Notes: generated by a model from the letters alone, not told the origin. A stretch of DNA of 64,000 bases from Clostridiales bacterium (GCA_024695415.1 JAILIE010000065.1:62001-126000), one strand, 5' to 3'; counted from the first letter of the stretch, positions 9,205 to 18,539 are shown. Numbers and translations are program-made.

Positions 9205-9915
9205 TCAGGCGATGGACAGCGCCAGTTTCATCATGGCGGTGAAACCTTCCTGCCGCTCCTGGGCGGTGGTTTCCTCGCCGGTGACCAGGCTGTCAGAGAT
9301 CGTACAGATTGTCAGGGCGTTTTTGCCCGCGCGCGCGGCGTTCATGTAGAGCGCCGCGGTTTCCATTTCTACCGCCAGCACGCCCAGGCGCTGCAGGGGC
9401 GTGGTCGTGTCCACGTCCGAATAGAACGCGTCGCTGGAGAAAACCGGGCCGGCAAAGGCGCGAAGATTCATTGCTGCGGCGCTGTCCATCGCCCTGCGCA
9501 GCAGGTCATAGCTGCAGCAGGGCGCCACGTTTCCCTGGAATCCGAAGGAACGGACGTACCCGGAGTCGGTAAAGGCGCTCAGCGCGACCACGATATCCCG
9601 GATCTTCAGCTTCGGGGAAATCGCTCCGGCGCTGCCGATGCGGATGATGTTTTCCACGCCGAAGCGGGTGAAGAGCTCGTGGGAATAAATGCCGATGGAG
9701 GGGCAGCCCATGCCGCTGGCCATGACGGACACAGTTTTGCCTTCATAGGTTCCCGTATAGCCCTGGACGCCGCGGACGTTGTTGACCAGGACCGGGTTCT
9801 CGAGGAAGTTTTCAGCGACATACTTCGCGCGGAGCGGATCGCCGGGCATCAGGACCGTCTTCGCGAAGGCGTTTTCGTCGGAGTTGATGTGGGGGGTCTG
9901 GATCATGGCACACAT
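9205..9915 (-). CDS. deoD: Purine-nucleoside phosphorylase DeoD-type
   Basis: A 236-residue hexameric-type PNP. MPGDPLRAKYVAENF at the phosphate-binding N-terminus, RIGSAGAI, EMETAALY for ribose contact and the SDSL purine-site aspartate are all seen. It cleaves purine (deoxy)ribonucleosides with phosphate to free base and (deoxy)ribose-1-phosphate. It is the last gene of trmN6-flavoprotein-tetR-deoD on the minus strand, 17 bases after the TetR stop. Confidence 0.95.
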   Translation of the reverse strand: MCAMIQTPHINSDENAFAKTVLMPGDPLRAKYVAENFLENPVLVNNVRGVQGYTGTYEGKTVSVMASGMGCPSIGIYSHELFTRFGVENIIRIGSAGAISPKLKIRDIVVALSAFTDSGYVRSFGFQGNVAPCCSYDLLRRAMDSAAAMNLRAFAGPVFSSDAFYSDVDTTTPLQRLGVLAVEMETAALYMNAARAGKNALTICTISDSLVTGEETTAQERQEGFTAMMKLALSIA

Positions 9916-9932
9916 TGTTCTTTTCCTCCTTT

Positions 9933-10628
9933 TTATTTCTGGTTCCAGTGCTGGGCAATCTGCCCGTACAGCAGTTTCAGGTCATTCAGGTTCATCAGTT
10001 CAAAGGAGCCGAAGGGCGCGGTCAGGACTTTTTCAACGCTCGTCCGGCAGGACTCGATCATCTTCAGCAGCTCTGAAAGGTCGGTTTCCTTTCCGTTCTC
10101 CAGGCCGGAGATCATGATGGCGCAGATACGGCACCACAGGTCGTTCAGGAGCAGCAGGACGGTCCGGGCGGAATGATCCGCGTCCGGGCAGTACAGTTCC
10201 CCGTTCATGGTTCCGGAAATCAGCTGGCCCGTGACGTCGGGCAGGAAGGAACCGGTCAGGGATTCACAGTAACCATAGCGGATCTGGCGGCCTTCCGGAA
10301 GGTTGAAAACCGGCAGGATCATCAGCAGGAAGGTCAGCTTTTCCCCGCTGAGCGGAATGAAACCGGAGAACAGGATATTCAGGTTGTCCAGCGCGGAAGC
10401 TTTCTCGGAAAGCCGGGAGGACACCGCCAGGGAAATTTCTCCGGCCCGGCGCCGGCAGATGGCCTCCAGCAGCATCTCCTTGCTGGCGTAGTGATGGTAG
10501 AAGCTGCCCTTGCTCGTATGCAGGACGTCGATGATATCCTGCACGCTGGTGGTTTCATATCCGTTTTTGCAGAACATCATTTCGGCGGTTTCCAGGATTT
10601 CCTGTTTCTTGATTTCCCCTTTTCTCAC
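9933..10628 (-). CDS. TetR/AcrR family transcriptional regulator
   Basis: About 231 residues. The N-terminal helix-turn-helix reads ILETAEMMFCKNGYETTSVQDIIDVLHTSKGSFYHHYASKEMLL, a textbook TetR DNA-binding domain; the rest is a helical ligand-binding domain of unknown specificity. The ORF track extends to 10790 but that part is antisense overlap in the upstream gene. GTG at 10628 is chosen because it makes a GTGA overlap with the upstream stop, has GGAGTGG about 10 bases before it, and begins right at the basic arm. Target genes unknown; the adjacent flavoprotein and deoD are candidates. Confidence 0.88.
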   Translation of the reverse strand: MRKGEIKKQEILETAEMMFCKNGYETTSVQDIIDVLHTSKGSFYHHYASKEMLLEAICRRRAGEISLAVSSRLSEKASALDNLNILFSGFIPLSGEKLTFLLMILPVFNLPEGRQIRYGYCESLTGSFLPDVTGQLISGTMNGELYCPDADHSARTVLLLLNDLWCRICAIMISGLENGKETDLSELLKMIESCRTSVEKVLTAPFGSFELMNLNDLKLLYGQIAQHWNQK

Positions 10629-11863
10629 GGGATGACCACTCCTTTCAGATCGCGGCCGTTCGCGCCGGCCAGAATGCCGGAGGAAAACGCGAACAGCAGG
10701 TTGAACCCGCCGCAGTCCCCGTCGACGTCCAGCACCTCGCCGGACGCATACAGGCCGGGAACCAGGAGGGATTCCATCGTGGACGGACAAAACTCGCGGC
10801 AGTCGGCGCCGCCGGCGGTCACCTGGGCGGCATCCAGGCCGCGGGTGCCGGTGACGTTCAGGCGGTAGCGCCGGAGGACGGAAGCGACGGAGGACAGCGC
10901 GCGGTCGTCCAGGTCGCTCAGGCGCTCCCCCCGAAGCGGAATACCGGCCTGTTTCAGGACAGCGTAGGAAAGCTTCGGCAGGAGGATGCCGTTCAGCAGC
11001 GCCTCCGGGGAGGCGTCGCCGAACCGTTCCCGGCGGGCATGAAGTTCACGCGAGAGCGCTTCCTCCTCCGGGAAAAAGCGGGAGATGAGGTCCAGCTCCA
11101 GCACGCAGGGGCCCTCCGGCAGGAAGCGGGCGCACTGCATAACGCAGATGCCGCTGACCCCGTAATCCGTAAACAGGACCTCGCCCTGCTCCCGGTGGAT
11201 CGGGCGGCCGGACGGATCCGCCAGCGTGACCGCGCAGCGGACGCGGATACCGGACAGGCCGGAAACACTTTTCCGATCCGTCGTCAGCGGACACAGGGCG
11301 GGACGCGGATCGATGATTCGATGGCCGAAGGAACGCAAAATATCGTAGCCGGATTCCGTGCCGCCCAGCCGCGGCGAAGCGGGCCCGCCGCAGGCCACGA
11401 GGACGCGGGCGGTATGGCATTTTTCCCCGTCCCGGACCAGGGTAAAACCATCCGGAACCCGGGATACCCGGCGGATCTCCGCATTCGGGAAGAACCCGGC
11501 AGAAACGGATTTCAGGCCGTTTTTCAGCGCGTCGGCGACGGTGGAGGACTGCCCTGTGGCGGGATAAACGCGATCATCCTCCTCCGGTACCAGGAGAACG
11601 CCCAGGGAATCCATCAGGCCGCGGACGGTGTCGCATCCGGCATGACTGAGGACGGAGGAAGCAAAGGCCGCATCCCCGAAATAACGGGGATTGCCGGTAT
11701 TCATCAGGTTGCAGCGACCGTTTCCGGAAGCGAGGAGCTTGCGGCAAGGGCGCGGCGCGGACTCGAATACAGCGACACGATCACCGAGGCGGCCCGCGGC
11801 AATCGCGGCGGCCATTCCGGACGCGCCGCCGCCGATGACGGCCAGATCCACCCTGCGCTCCAC
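10625..11863 (-). CDS. FAD/NAD(P)-dependent oxidoreductase, HI0933/YhiN (BaiN-like) family
   Basis: A 412-residue flavoprotein. It opens with the dinucleotide-binding motif DLAVIGGGASGMAAAI, followed by SGNGRCNLMN, and closes with the second FAD contact GLYASGEVLDVDGDCGGFNLLFAFSSG, all diagnostic of the HI0933/YhiN family. One member, BaiN, acts in bile-acid reduction in clostridia, but the family is broad and most members have no defined substrate. Stop and TetR start overlap by four bases, indicating co-translation. Confidence 0.88.
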   Translation of the reverse strand: MERRVDLAVIGGGASGMAAAIAAGRLGDRVAVFESAPRPCRKLLASGNGRCNLMNTGNPRYFGDAAFASSVLSHAGCDTVRGLMDSLGVLLVPEEDDRVYPATGQSSTVADALKNGLKSVSAGFFPNAEIRRVSRVPDGFTLVRDGEKCHTARVLVACGGPASPRLGGTESGYDILRSFGHRIIDPRPALCPLTTDRKSVSGLSGIRVRCAVTLADPSGRPIHREQGEVLFTDYGVSGICVMQCARFLPEGPCVLELDLISRFFPEEEALSRELHARRERFGDASPEALLNGILLPKLSYAVLKQAGIPLRGERLSDLDDRALSSVASVLRRYRLNVTGTRGLDAAQVTAGGADCREFCPSTMESLLVPGLYASGEVLDVDGDCGGFNLLFAFSSGILAGANGRDLKGVVIP

Positions 11864-11887
11864 CGGCGGTTCACTCCCTTCGAATAA

Positions 11888-12655
11888 TCAGACCGTGTTC
11901 TGTTTTATATGATAAATGGACTTCAGTTCATTTGTCAAGGTCTGATCCGGATTATACACGATCAGGGGCGGAAGGGGCTGCAGCGTGGGCCGGGCATCCT
12001 TCACCGCCTCGATCAGCACCAGGTTCGCGGGCTTGTCCGCGTGCGGATAGACCAGGCGGAACCGCTTGGGTTCCAGGTGGCAGTCCGTGAGCAGCTTCAT
12101 GACCTCCAGCATCTGCGGCGCGGGGAAAACCAGGGAAAGCTTCCCTTTTCCCCGGAGAATCCGGAAGGCGGCGGTAAACATCCTGCCCAGTGCGCCGCTG
12201 TCCAGGTTCCGGGCGGCCGCGCGGTCCGGGAACGGGCTGGAAAGCGATTTTCCGGGCAGCCCGTAGGGCGGATTGCAGATCACGCAGTCCGTTCCGCCCG
12301 GCGGAAGGAAACGGTCCGCCTCCCCGGCGTCAGCGTGAATGATCCGGACCCGGTCCTCCAGGCCGTTCATCCGCATCGTCCGCTCCGCCATCCCGCAGTA
12401 TTCCTCCTGGATTTCAACGGCGTCAAAATGGTCCCCTTTGTTCCGGCCGACCAGCAGAAGCGGAAGGATCCCGGTTCCCGTACCGAAGTCTGCGACTCGG
12501 TCCGTGGACCGGACGGTGGCGAAGTCCGCCAGCAGCACGCTGTCCATGCCGAAGCGGAAACCGTTCTTCTTCTGCAGCAGTTTCAGTCCGCCCAGCTGCA
12601 GATCCTCCAGGGTTTCATCCGGCCTTTGCAGGTTCGTTTCCATCACTGTTTCCAT
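11888..12655 (-). CDS. tRNA1(Val) (adenine(37)-N6)-methyltransferase family (TrmN6/YfiC)
   Basis: A 255-residue class I SAM methyltransferase. The SAM-binding region VADFGTGTGILPLLL and the N6-adenine catalytic motif VICNPPYG are present. The N-terminal LQKKNGFRFGMDSVLLADF is characteristic of the TrmN6/YabB family found beside small-ribosome and sigma genes in Bacillota. The predicted reaction is N6-methylation of an adenosine in tRNA, probably position 37. The start at 12655 is preceded by GGAGGATATGG. First gene after the glgA terminator. Confidence 0.82.
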   Translation of the reverse strand: METVMETNLQRPDETLEDLQLGGLKLLQKKNGFRFGMDSVLLADFATVRSTDRVADFGTGTGILPLLLVGRNKGDHFDAVEIQEEYCGMAERTMRMNGLEDRVRIIHADAGEADRFLPPGGTDCVICNPPYGLPGKSLSSPFPDRAAARNLDSGALGRMFTAAFRILRGKGKLSLVFPAPQMLEVMKLLTDCHLEPKRFRLVYPHADKPANLVLIEAVKDARPTLQPLPPLIVYNPDQTLTNELKSIYHIKQNTV

Positions 12656-12672
12656 CCATATCCTCCGGGCTG

Positions 12673-12703
12673 AAAAAGAAGGATGCGCTGAAGAAGCACA
12701 TCC
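12673..12703 (-). terminator. Intrinsic terminator after glgA
   Basis: On the minus strand GGATGTGC, a seven-base loop, GCGCATCC, then TTCTTTTT. It separates the glycogen operon from trmN6. Confidence 0.75.
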
Positions 12704-12724
12704 CTCCTGATTCCGTTTGCGTGA

Positions 12725-14227
12725 TTATTCACCGATTTCCACGACGACCGGGTTTTCCTCCTCCGGTTCGGGCTCTTTCTTCGCCGGCTTTTCCGTGAAC
12801 AGGGACTCGTAAAGTTTGACATACTCACAGGCGGAATGAGCCCAGCTGTAATCGCCGGTCATGCCGCGGGTCTGGAGCTTCTTCCAGACGTCCGTTTTGT
12901 TGCTGAAATAGTCGATGGCGCGTTCGATGGTATGCAGCATGTCGTGCGCGTTGTAATTAAAGAAGGTGAAGCCGTTTCCGTCCCCGGTGAACTCGTTGTA
13001 GCTCAGCACGGTATCCCGGAGCCCGCCGGTTTCCCGGACGATCGGAACGGTGCCGTATCGCATGGCGATCATCTGGCTCAGGCCGCAGGGCTCAAACTGG
13101 CTCGGCATGAGGAACATGTCGGCGCCGGCGTAGATCTTGTGGGCCAGGGTATGGTCCATGGTGAAACGGGCGGCGACGCGGCCGCGGTACTCCCCTTCCG
13201 CCCAGCTGAACAGGTTGAAATACCGGCCTTCGCCCATTCCCAGGACTACCAGCTGGACGTCCTGGCGCATGATATCCGCGATGACGTAATCCACCAGGTC
13301 CAGGCCCTTCTGGTTGCTCAGGCGTCCGACCATTCCGATGACCGGGACGGAGGGATCCGGATTCAGGCCGAGTTCCTTCTGGAGGTCCGCCTTGCAGGCG
13401 GCCTTGCCTTCCAGGTGGTCCGCGTCAAAGGAAGCGGCGATTTTCGGGTCGGTCGCCGGATTGTACTCGTCCATATCGATGCCGTTCAGCACGCCGAAAA
13501 GGTCGTTCCGGCGGGCCCGGAGAAGCCCGTCGAGGCGCTCGCCGTAGTAGGCGGTCTGGATTTCCTCGGAATAGGAGGGGCTGACGGTGGTGATGCAGTC
13601 GGCGTAAACCAGCGCCGCTTTCATGAAATTGGCGCAGCCGAAGCATTCCAGCTTGTCATCGGTCCAGAGGCTGTCGCCCAGGCCGAGGACGTCCTGCACC
13701 TCCCGGATGCCGAAAATGCCCTGGTACTGCAGGTTATGGATGGTGAAGATGGTCTTGATATTGGCATAGAACGGAAGATGCGCGTACTGGATTTTCAGGA
13801 GCGCGGGCACCATACCGCTCTGCCAGTCATGGGCATGGATCACGTCCGGCTGGAAATCGATCAGCGGAAGCATATTCAGGATTCCGCGGCAGAAGAAGCC
13901 GAAGCGTTCATATTCGTCCCCTCCCATACCATAGATGTACGGGCGGCCGAAATAGAACTTGTTGTCCATGAAATACCAGGTGACGCCGTCTTTTTCGATC
14001 TTCTCGATGCCGCAGTACTGCCTGCGCCAGCCGAGCTGCACCTCAAAATCGCACACATGGGACATCTGCGCGGTATATTCATGCCCGATGGTGCTGAAGT
14101 ACGGAATGATCACCCGTACGTCATGCCCCTGCTTCGCGAGAACGGGTGCGAGCGCGCCGACCACATCAGCCAGTCCGCCTGTTTTGACAAATGGAACAGA
14201 CTCACTGGCGGCAAAAAGAATTTTCAC
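12725..14227 (-). CDS. glgA: Glycogen synthase (ADP-glucose dependent)
   Basis: A 500-residue GT5 enzyme. The N-terminal motif VKTGGLADVVGAL binds ADP-glucose; HAHDWQSGMVP and the C-terminal SQFEPCGLSQMIAMRYGT(V)P motif complete the two Rossmann-like domains. It extends alpha-1,4-glucan chains. The last about 20 residues (KPAKKEPEPEEENPVVVEIGE) form an acidic tail outside the fold. It is the last gene of glgC-glgD-glgA, 12 bases after glgD. No branching enzyme (glgB) or phosphorylase is in the window. Confidence 0.96.
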   Translation of the reverse strand: MKILFAASESVPFVKTGGLADVVGALAPVLAKQGHDVRVIIPYFSTIGHEYTAQMSHVCDFEVQLGWRRQYCGIEKIEKDGVTWYFMDNKFYFGRPYIYGMGGDEYERFGFFCRGILNMLPLIDFQPDVIHAHDWQSGMVPALLKIQYAHLPFYANIKTIFTIHNLQYQGIFGIREVQDVLGLGDSLWTDDKLECFGCANFMKAALVYADCITTVSPSYSEEIQTAYYGERLDGLLRARRNDLFGVLNGIDMDEYNPATDPKIAASFDADHLEGKAACKADLQKELGLNPDPSVPVIGMVGRLSNQKGLDLVDYVIADIMRQDVQLVVLGMGEGRYFNLFSWAEGEYRGRVAARFTMDHTLAHKIYAGADMFLMPSQFEPCGLSQMIAMRYGTVPIVRETGGLRDTVLSYNEFTGDGNGFTFFNYNAHDMLHTIERAIDYFSNKTDVWKKLQTRGMTGDYSWAHSACEYVKLYESLFTEKPAKKEPEPEEENPVVVEIGE

Positions 14228-14239
14228 GTCGAATCCCCC

Positions 14240-15370
14240 TTAAATGATCACGTCTTTTCCGATGACGATCGGATAGGCTTCCGGTCCGATCAGCCGGGCG
14301 TTCCGCTTGATAATCGCCTGTTTGTCGAGGATACAGTTTTCGATATAGGCGCCTTCATGCACCTGGCCGTCCTGCATGATGATACAGTTTTTGACAAAGG
14401 CGCCGGCGGCGATCTTCACACCGCGGAAGAGGACGCTGTTCTCGACCCTGCCCTCCACCTGGCAGCCGTCGGCCACCAGGGAATTGACGACGGTCGCGCT
14501 GTCGCCGTAGTACGCGGGCATCTCGTCGCGGACTTTGGTGTATACCGGCATGTCGTCCCGGAACAGGCCCTTGCGGAGCTTCGAATCCAGGACTTCCATG
14601 TTGAAGCGGAAGAAGCTCTGGACGGAATCGATCTGCCAGGCCTTTCCCTTGTATTCATAGGCGTTGACCTTGGCGGTCTTGTTCCGGATCATCTGCAGCA
14701 GGATGTCGCGGTCCAGGGAGTGCAGGCCGTGGGAAACGGCTTTGTCGACCAGGTCGCGGAGCAGCTCCCGCTTGATAACCAGGACCTGCATATAGCAGTT
14801 CGGGCAGGTCGGATGGGTGGGCTCTACTTCCATATCGGTCACGTCCCCGTTTTCGGCGACGGAGATATAGGTGCCGTACTCATCCCGGCGCATGGAGGGA
14901 TCCGGCGTGTAGAGCAGGGTGATGTCAGCGCCGGTATCCTTGTAGAAGCGGACCAGCTCGTCGATCTTCGCGTTGTAGATGATTCCGCTGTTGCTGAGCA
15001 CGAGGGTTTCCTGCTTGCTGCGGATCAGGAAATTGCTGTTGGAACGGAGCGCGTCGAGCAGACCAGGATACAGTCCGACGTTCTCACGGGTCAGGAAGGG
15101 CGGCAGGATATGCAGTCCGTCATGCTTGCCGTGGAGGTCCCATTCCTTGCCGGATCCGAGGTGGTCCATCAGGCTGTGGTAGTTTTTCTGCGTAATCACG
15201 CCGATATTCTTGATCCCGCTGTTCACGAGGCTGGAAACCAGGAAGTCAATCACGCGGTACCGTCCGGCGACGGGCATGGCCGCGATCGCGCGGGTAATCG
15301 TCAGCTCACGAAGCCTGGCGTCATTTTCACCTGTATAGATTAAACCCATTACGTCTTTCATTTGATTCAT
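14240..15370 (-). CDS. glgD: GlgD, non-catalytic-type subunit of glucose-1-phosphate adenylyltransferase
   Basis: A 376-residue nucleotidyltransferase-like protein with a C-terminal left-handed beta-helix. It resembles GlgC but the N-terminal substrate loop reads DVMGLIYTGENDARLRELT rather than the intact GGxGxRL loop, as in Bacillota GlgD. GlgD is regarded as a modulatory subunit forming a hetero-oligomer with GlgC that makes ADP-glucose. It lies between glgC (17 bases upstream) and glgA. Confidence 0.93.
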   Translation of the reverse strand: MNQMKDVMGLIYTGENDARLRELTITRAIAAMPVAGRYRVIDFLVSSLVNSGIKNIGVITQKNYHSLMDHLGSGKEWDLHGKHDGLHILPPFLTRENVGLYPGLLDALRSNSNFLIRSKQETLVLSNSGIIYNAKIDELVRFYKDTGADITLLYTPDPSMRRDEYGTYISVAENGDVTDMEVEPTHPTCPNCYMQVLVIKRELLRDLVDKAVSHGLHSLDRDILLQMIRNKTAKVNAYEYKGKAWQIDSVQSFFRFNMEVLDSKLRKGLFRDDMPVYTKVRDEMPAYYGDSATVVNSLVADGCQVEGRVENSVLFRGVKIAAGAFVKNCIIMQDGQVHEGAYIENCILDKQAIIKRNARLIGPEAYPIVIGKDVII

Positions 15371-15387
15371 TCCTTTCTTGCTCTCTG

Positions 15388-16572
15388 TCAGAAGGTATAG
15401 GCTTCGTCCACCTGCTGTCCGGCGGGAACGCTGACCCCGGCCGGAACGGTGACGCCCTGGCCGATGACAGCGATATTTCCTTCTTCCTCACCGATGATCG
15501 CGCCGGCCCCGACGGTCGCGTTCTCCGCGACGATGGAACGGCGGACCACGGCGCCGCGCCGGATCACGCTGCCGGGCATAATGACGCTGGATTCCACGTT
15601 GGCCCCTTCTTCAATAATAACGCCCGCGAAAAGGATGGAATGGTTGACGTTGCCGTAGACTTCGCAGCCTTCGGTGATCAGGGTGTCAGCCACCGTCGCG
15701 CCCTTGGCGATATAGTGCGGGGGCATTCCGGGGTTCTTGGCGAAAATGCGCCATTTCTTGTCGTGCATGTCGATCGGCATCGGGTTCTCGAGCAGGTCCA
15801 TATTCGCCTCCCAGAGGCTTTCGATGGTCCCGACGTCCTTCCAGTAGCCGTTGAAATCGTACGCGACCAGGACCTGCTTGTCCCGGAGCATGTTCGGAAT
15901 GATGTTCTTTCCGAAGTCGTTGGAGCTGGATTTGTCCGCTTCGTCCTCGGTCAGGTATTTGTAGAGCTTTTCCCAGGTGAAGATGTAGACGCCCATGGAG
16001 GCCTTGTTGCTCTTCGGCTTCTTGGGCTTTTCCTCGAACTCGATGATGCGGTCCTCGGAATCGGTGTTCATGATGCCGAAACGGGAAGCCTCGTCCCAGG
16101 GAACCTCCCGCACCGCGATGGTCGCGTCCGCGCCGTGCCGGATATGGAAATTGAGCATAGCGTTATAGTCCATCTTGTAGATGTGGTCGCCGCTGAGGAT
16201 CAGCACGTAATCCGGATTGTACTGCTGGATAAAGGCGATGTTCTGGTAAATGGCGTTGGCCGTGCCGCGGTACCATTCGCCGCTCTTCCCCTTCTGGTAG
16301 GGCGGAAGGACGAAGACGCCGCCGTTGGAGATATCCAGGTCCCACGGGGCGCCGGAGCCGATGTACGCGTTCAGTTCCAGCGGCTGGTACTGGGTCAGCA
16401 CGCCGACCGTATCGATTCCGCTGTTGGTGCAGTTGCTGAGTGGAAAGTCGATGATGCGGTATTTGCCGCCGTAGGGCACAGCGGGCTTGGCCACATTCTT
16501 GGTCAGAATTCCCAGGCGGCTTCCCTGGCCGCCCGCAAGCAGCATCGCAACACAAGTTTTCTTCCTTAACAC
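15388..16572 (-). CDS. glgC: Glucose-1-phosphate adenylyltransferase catalytic subunit
   Basis: A 394-residue enzyme making ADP-glucose from glucose-1-phosphate and ATP. The catalytic loop [15 protein letters not shown] near the N-terminus, [10 protein letters not shown] for Mg binding, [11 protein letters not shown] and a C-terminal beta-helix with hexapeptide repeats are present. First gene of the glycogen operon, with its own TTGACG/TAATAT promoter and a leader of roughly 80 bases. Confidence 0.96.
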   Translation of the reverse strand: MLRKKTCVAMLLAGGQGSRLGILTKNVAKPAVPYGGKYRIIDFPLSNCTNSGIDTVGVLTQYQPLELNAYIGSGAPWDLDISNGGVFVLPPYQKGKSGEWYRGTANAIYQNIAFIQQYNPDYVLILSGDHIYKMDYNAMLNFHIRHGADATIAVREVPWDEASRFGIMNTDSEDRIIEFEEKPKKPKSNKASMGVYIFTWEKLYKYLTEDEADKSSSNDFGKNIIPNMLRDKQVLVAYDFNGYWKDVGTIESLWEANMDLLENPMPIDMHDKKWRIFAKNPGMPPHYIAKGATVADTLITEGCEVYGNVNHSILFAGVIIEEGANVESSVIMPGSVIRRGAVVRRSIVAENATVGAGAIIGEEEGNIAVIGQGVTVPAGVSVPAGQQVDEAYTF

Positions 16573-16652
16573 AGAACGACACTCTCCTTCATCAAATATG
16601 CGTCATGCAGTAAACATGAAATGCACGTCACAAATTGTTTTTTTCTGCCCAT

Positions 16653-16682
16653 ATATTACCTTTTTTTGCCTTGTTTCGTCAA
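16653..16682 (-). promoter_or_regulatory. Promoter of glgC-glgD-glgA
   Basis: Minus strand TTGACG, an 18-base A-rich spacer and TAATAT, about 80 bases before the glgC start. The rest of the 16573-16842 gap holds this promoter, the facing ECF promoter and AT-rich sequence only. Confidence 0.7.
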
Positions 16683-16728
16683 GAGCAAAAAAGCGGAGGG
16701 AAAGCCGCCGCCGTTTAAGGGGAATGGT

Positions 16729-16758
16729 ATTTCCGCGCGGCGCAGGTTATGGTATAAT
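16729..16758 (+). promoter_or_regulatory. Extended -10 promoter before the ECF sigma gene
   Basis: TGGTATAAT at 16750-16758 is an extended -10 element; the -35 (TTTCCG region) is poor. It looks sigma-A-dependent rather than autoregulated by the ECF factor. Confidence 0.6.
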
Positions 16759-16842
16759 GGTCCGCGGGCCGGCGTCCGCCGGGCGGGCGGAACGTTCCGG
16801 AACTTTTTTCATGATTTTTGACTGTACGGGGGAAGAAGAACC

Positions 16843-17397
16843 TTGCTGTTTTCGTTGAATACTGTGGAAGGCGGGATTCGGGAGGACTCCGCCTCCTCCG
16901 CCGCGGAAGAACCGCTTTCGTTTGACCGGCTGTATGAGCTTTACGCGACGGACGTGCTCCGTGTCGCGTATTACTATCTCGGCGACCGGCAGCGGGCGGA
17001 GGACGTGACGCAGGACGTATTCGTCAAGCTGATCGTGACGAAGCCCGCGCTGGTTCCCGGGAAGGAAAAGGCCTGGCTTCTGAAGGTGGCGCTGAACCGC
17101 TGCCGGGACCTCTGGCGCGGCGCGTGGTTCCGGAAGGTGGTCCTGGGCCATCCCGCCTTCGAGCTGTTTCCCGCCGAGGACGAGGTCGGCCGGATAGCCG
17201 ACAGCGCGGCCCTCGCCGAAGCGGTGAACCAGCTGCCGCAGGAGTTCAAGGAAGTGGTCCTGCTGCATTATTACCAGGGCTACGGCGTGACCGAGATCGC
17301 GGAGATGCTGGAGATTGCCGAGGGTACGGTTTCATCCAGGCTGAGCCGCGCGAGGAGCCGGCTGCAGAAAACAATGAAAGGAGACAATCCGGAATGA
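16843..17397 (+). CDS. ECF-type RNA polymerase sigma factor
   Basis: About 184 residues. Region 2 is LYELYATDVLRVAYYYLGDRQRAEDVTQDVFVKLI, and region 4 is LPQEFKEVVLLHYYQGYGVTEIAEMLEIAEGTVSSRLSRARSRLQK, the standard sigma-70 ECF layout without region 3. TTG at 16843 is used as start, preceded by a purine-rich GGGGGAAGAAGAA stretch; the first about 25 residues precede the sigma domain. The stop overlaps the next start by four bases, coupling it to a small membrane protein that is probably its regulator. Target promoters are unknown. Confidence 0.9.
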   Translation: MLFSLNTVEGGIREDSASSAAEEPLSFDRLYELYATDVLRVAYYYLGDRQRAEDVTQDVFVKLIVTKPALVPGKEKAWLLKVALNRCRDLWRGAWFRKVVLGHPAFELFPAEDEVGRIADSAALAEAVNQLPQEFKEVVLLHYYQGYGVTEIAEMLEIAEGTVSSRLSRARSRLQKTMKGDNPE

Positions 17398-17813
17398 AAA
17401 AGATCGAACAGCTTCCCGAAGCGACCGAGCAGGCGCTTTTCAGCCTTCGGGCGGATGACGCGCTGAAGCACCGGATTTTTGAGCAGGCCGCCGCCTCCGG
17501 CACCACCGGCAGGAAAAGCGGGTTTTTCCGTCCCGCGGTATGCCTCAGTCTCCTTTCCGCGGCAATGATCGCCGTGTTCGTCCTCCTCTCCGGCCTGGGC
17601 GGCACCGGCACGACGGTGGACAACGATATCCATACGATCTCCGCCGGTTCCTACCGCAGCGTTTCCCCCGTTCACCTGGGGGACCTGGTGGACGGCGCGG
17701 AAGAGGCAGCTGTGGAAGAAACTGCCGAAGAGGCGGAAGAAGACGAAAATGAAACCGCCGGCCCTGAAGAGGAACCAGCGGAAGAGGAAGCGGAGGGCGA
17801 AAACGCGGATTAA
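17394..17813 (+). CDS. Small single-pass membrane protein, putative anti-sigma factor with acidic tail
   Basis: A 139-residue protein beginning at ATG 17394, inside the sigma stop. A cytoplasmic N-terminal part (about 1-40) contains LRADDALKHRIFEQA. One transmembrane helix (AVCLSLLSAAMIAVFVLLSGL, about 45-65) follows, then an exported part that ends in about 35 residues of almost only Glu, Ala, Pro, Asp. The position and topology match an anti-sigma factor, and LxxDDxLKxRI resembles the short N-terminal helices seen in some Clostridia anti-sigma factors. No zinc-binding anti-sigma motif is visible. Function is inferred from context. It overlaps convergent sigH by four bases. Confidence 0.6.
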   Translation: MKKIEQLPEATEQALFSLRADDALKHRIFEQAAASGTTGRKSGFFRPAVCLSLLSAAMIAVFVLLSGLGGTGTTVDNDIHTISAGSYRSVSPVHLGDLVDGAEEAAVEETAEEAEEDENETAGPEEEPAEEEAEGENAD

Positions 17814-18526
17814 TCCCGGACGTTGGTTTCCTCCAGGTATTTTTCCAGCTTTCTTTTCACCCGCTGCAGCGCGTTGTCAATGGATTTTACATGCCGGCCG
17901 AGGGATTCGGCGATTTCCTGGTAGCTCTTTCCATCCAGATAGGCATTCAGCACGTCCTGTTCGAGTCCGGACAGGACTTCGTTGATTTTGCTGTGAATGC
18001 TGCCCAGGTTTTCCCGGTGGATAATCATCTCCTCCGGGTCGGAGGCCCGGCCCTCGATGATCACGTCCAGCAGCGTCCGGTCGCTCTCCTCGTCATAGAG
18101 CGGCTTGTTCAGGGAAACATAGCTGTTCAGGGGAATATGCTTCTGGCGGGTGGCGGTTTTGATGGCGGTGATGATCTGGCGCGTGATGCACAGCTCGGCA
18201 AAAGCCCGGAAAGAGCTGAGCTTTTCCGGCCTGAAATCACGGATCGCCTTATACAGGCCGATCATTCCCTCCTGAACGATATCCTCGTGGTCCGCGCCGA
18301 TCAGGAAATAGCTCCTGGCCTTGGAGCGGACAAAATTCTTGTATTTGTTCAGGAGGTATTCCTCGGCTTCCTGGTCGCCCTGGTGACACAGTTCCACGAT
18401 TTCCTCGTCCGGCATGTCCGCGAAACGCAGCCGGAGGGACTGCATCATTTTGTCCTCATGCTCCGCCTCCGGCGGCATGGAGGGCTGATTCTCCACGGGG
18501 ATGGGCTGATCTTCCTGTCTCTTCAT
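17810..18526 (-). CDS. sigH: RNA polymerase sigma factor SigH (sporulation/stationary phase)
   Basis: A 238-residue sigma-70 family protein with SigH features: MPDEEIVELCHQGDQEAEEYLLNKYKNFVRSKARSYFLIGADHEDIVQEGMIGLYKAIRDF in region 2 and YQEIAESLGRHVKSIDNALQRVKRKLEKYL in region 4. SigH directs transition-state and early sporulation genes in Bacillus and Clostridia. It is last in mrnC-thyX-rlmB-sigH, the conserved Bacillota neighbourhood. The N-terminal 25-residue Pro/Glu-rich extension is outside the fold. Presence of sigH alone does not prove sporulation. Confidence 0.93.
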   Translation of the reverse strand: MKRQEDQPIPVENQPSMPPEAEHEDKMMQSLRLRFADMPDEEIVELCHQGDQEAEEYLLNKYKNFVRSKARSYFLIGADHEDIVQEGMIGLYKAIRDFRPEKLSSFRAFAELCITRQIITAIKTATRQKHIPLNSYVSLNKPLYDEESDRTLLDVIIEGRASDPEEMIIHRENLGSIHSKINEVLSGLEQDVLNAYLDGKSYQEIAESLGRHVKSIDNALQRVKRKLEKYLEETNVRD

Positions 18527-18539
18527 GCATAAACCTGCC

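Noticed and set aside
12836-15343. An 835-residue plus-strand ORF over glgA and glgD
   Set aside because: Antisense shadow of two genes with clear family motifs; its translation has no family character.
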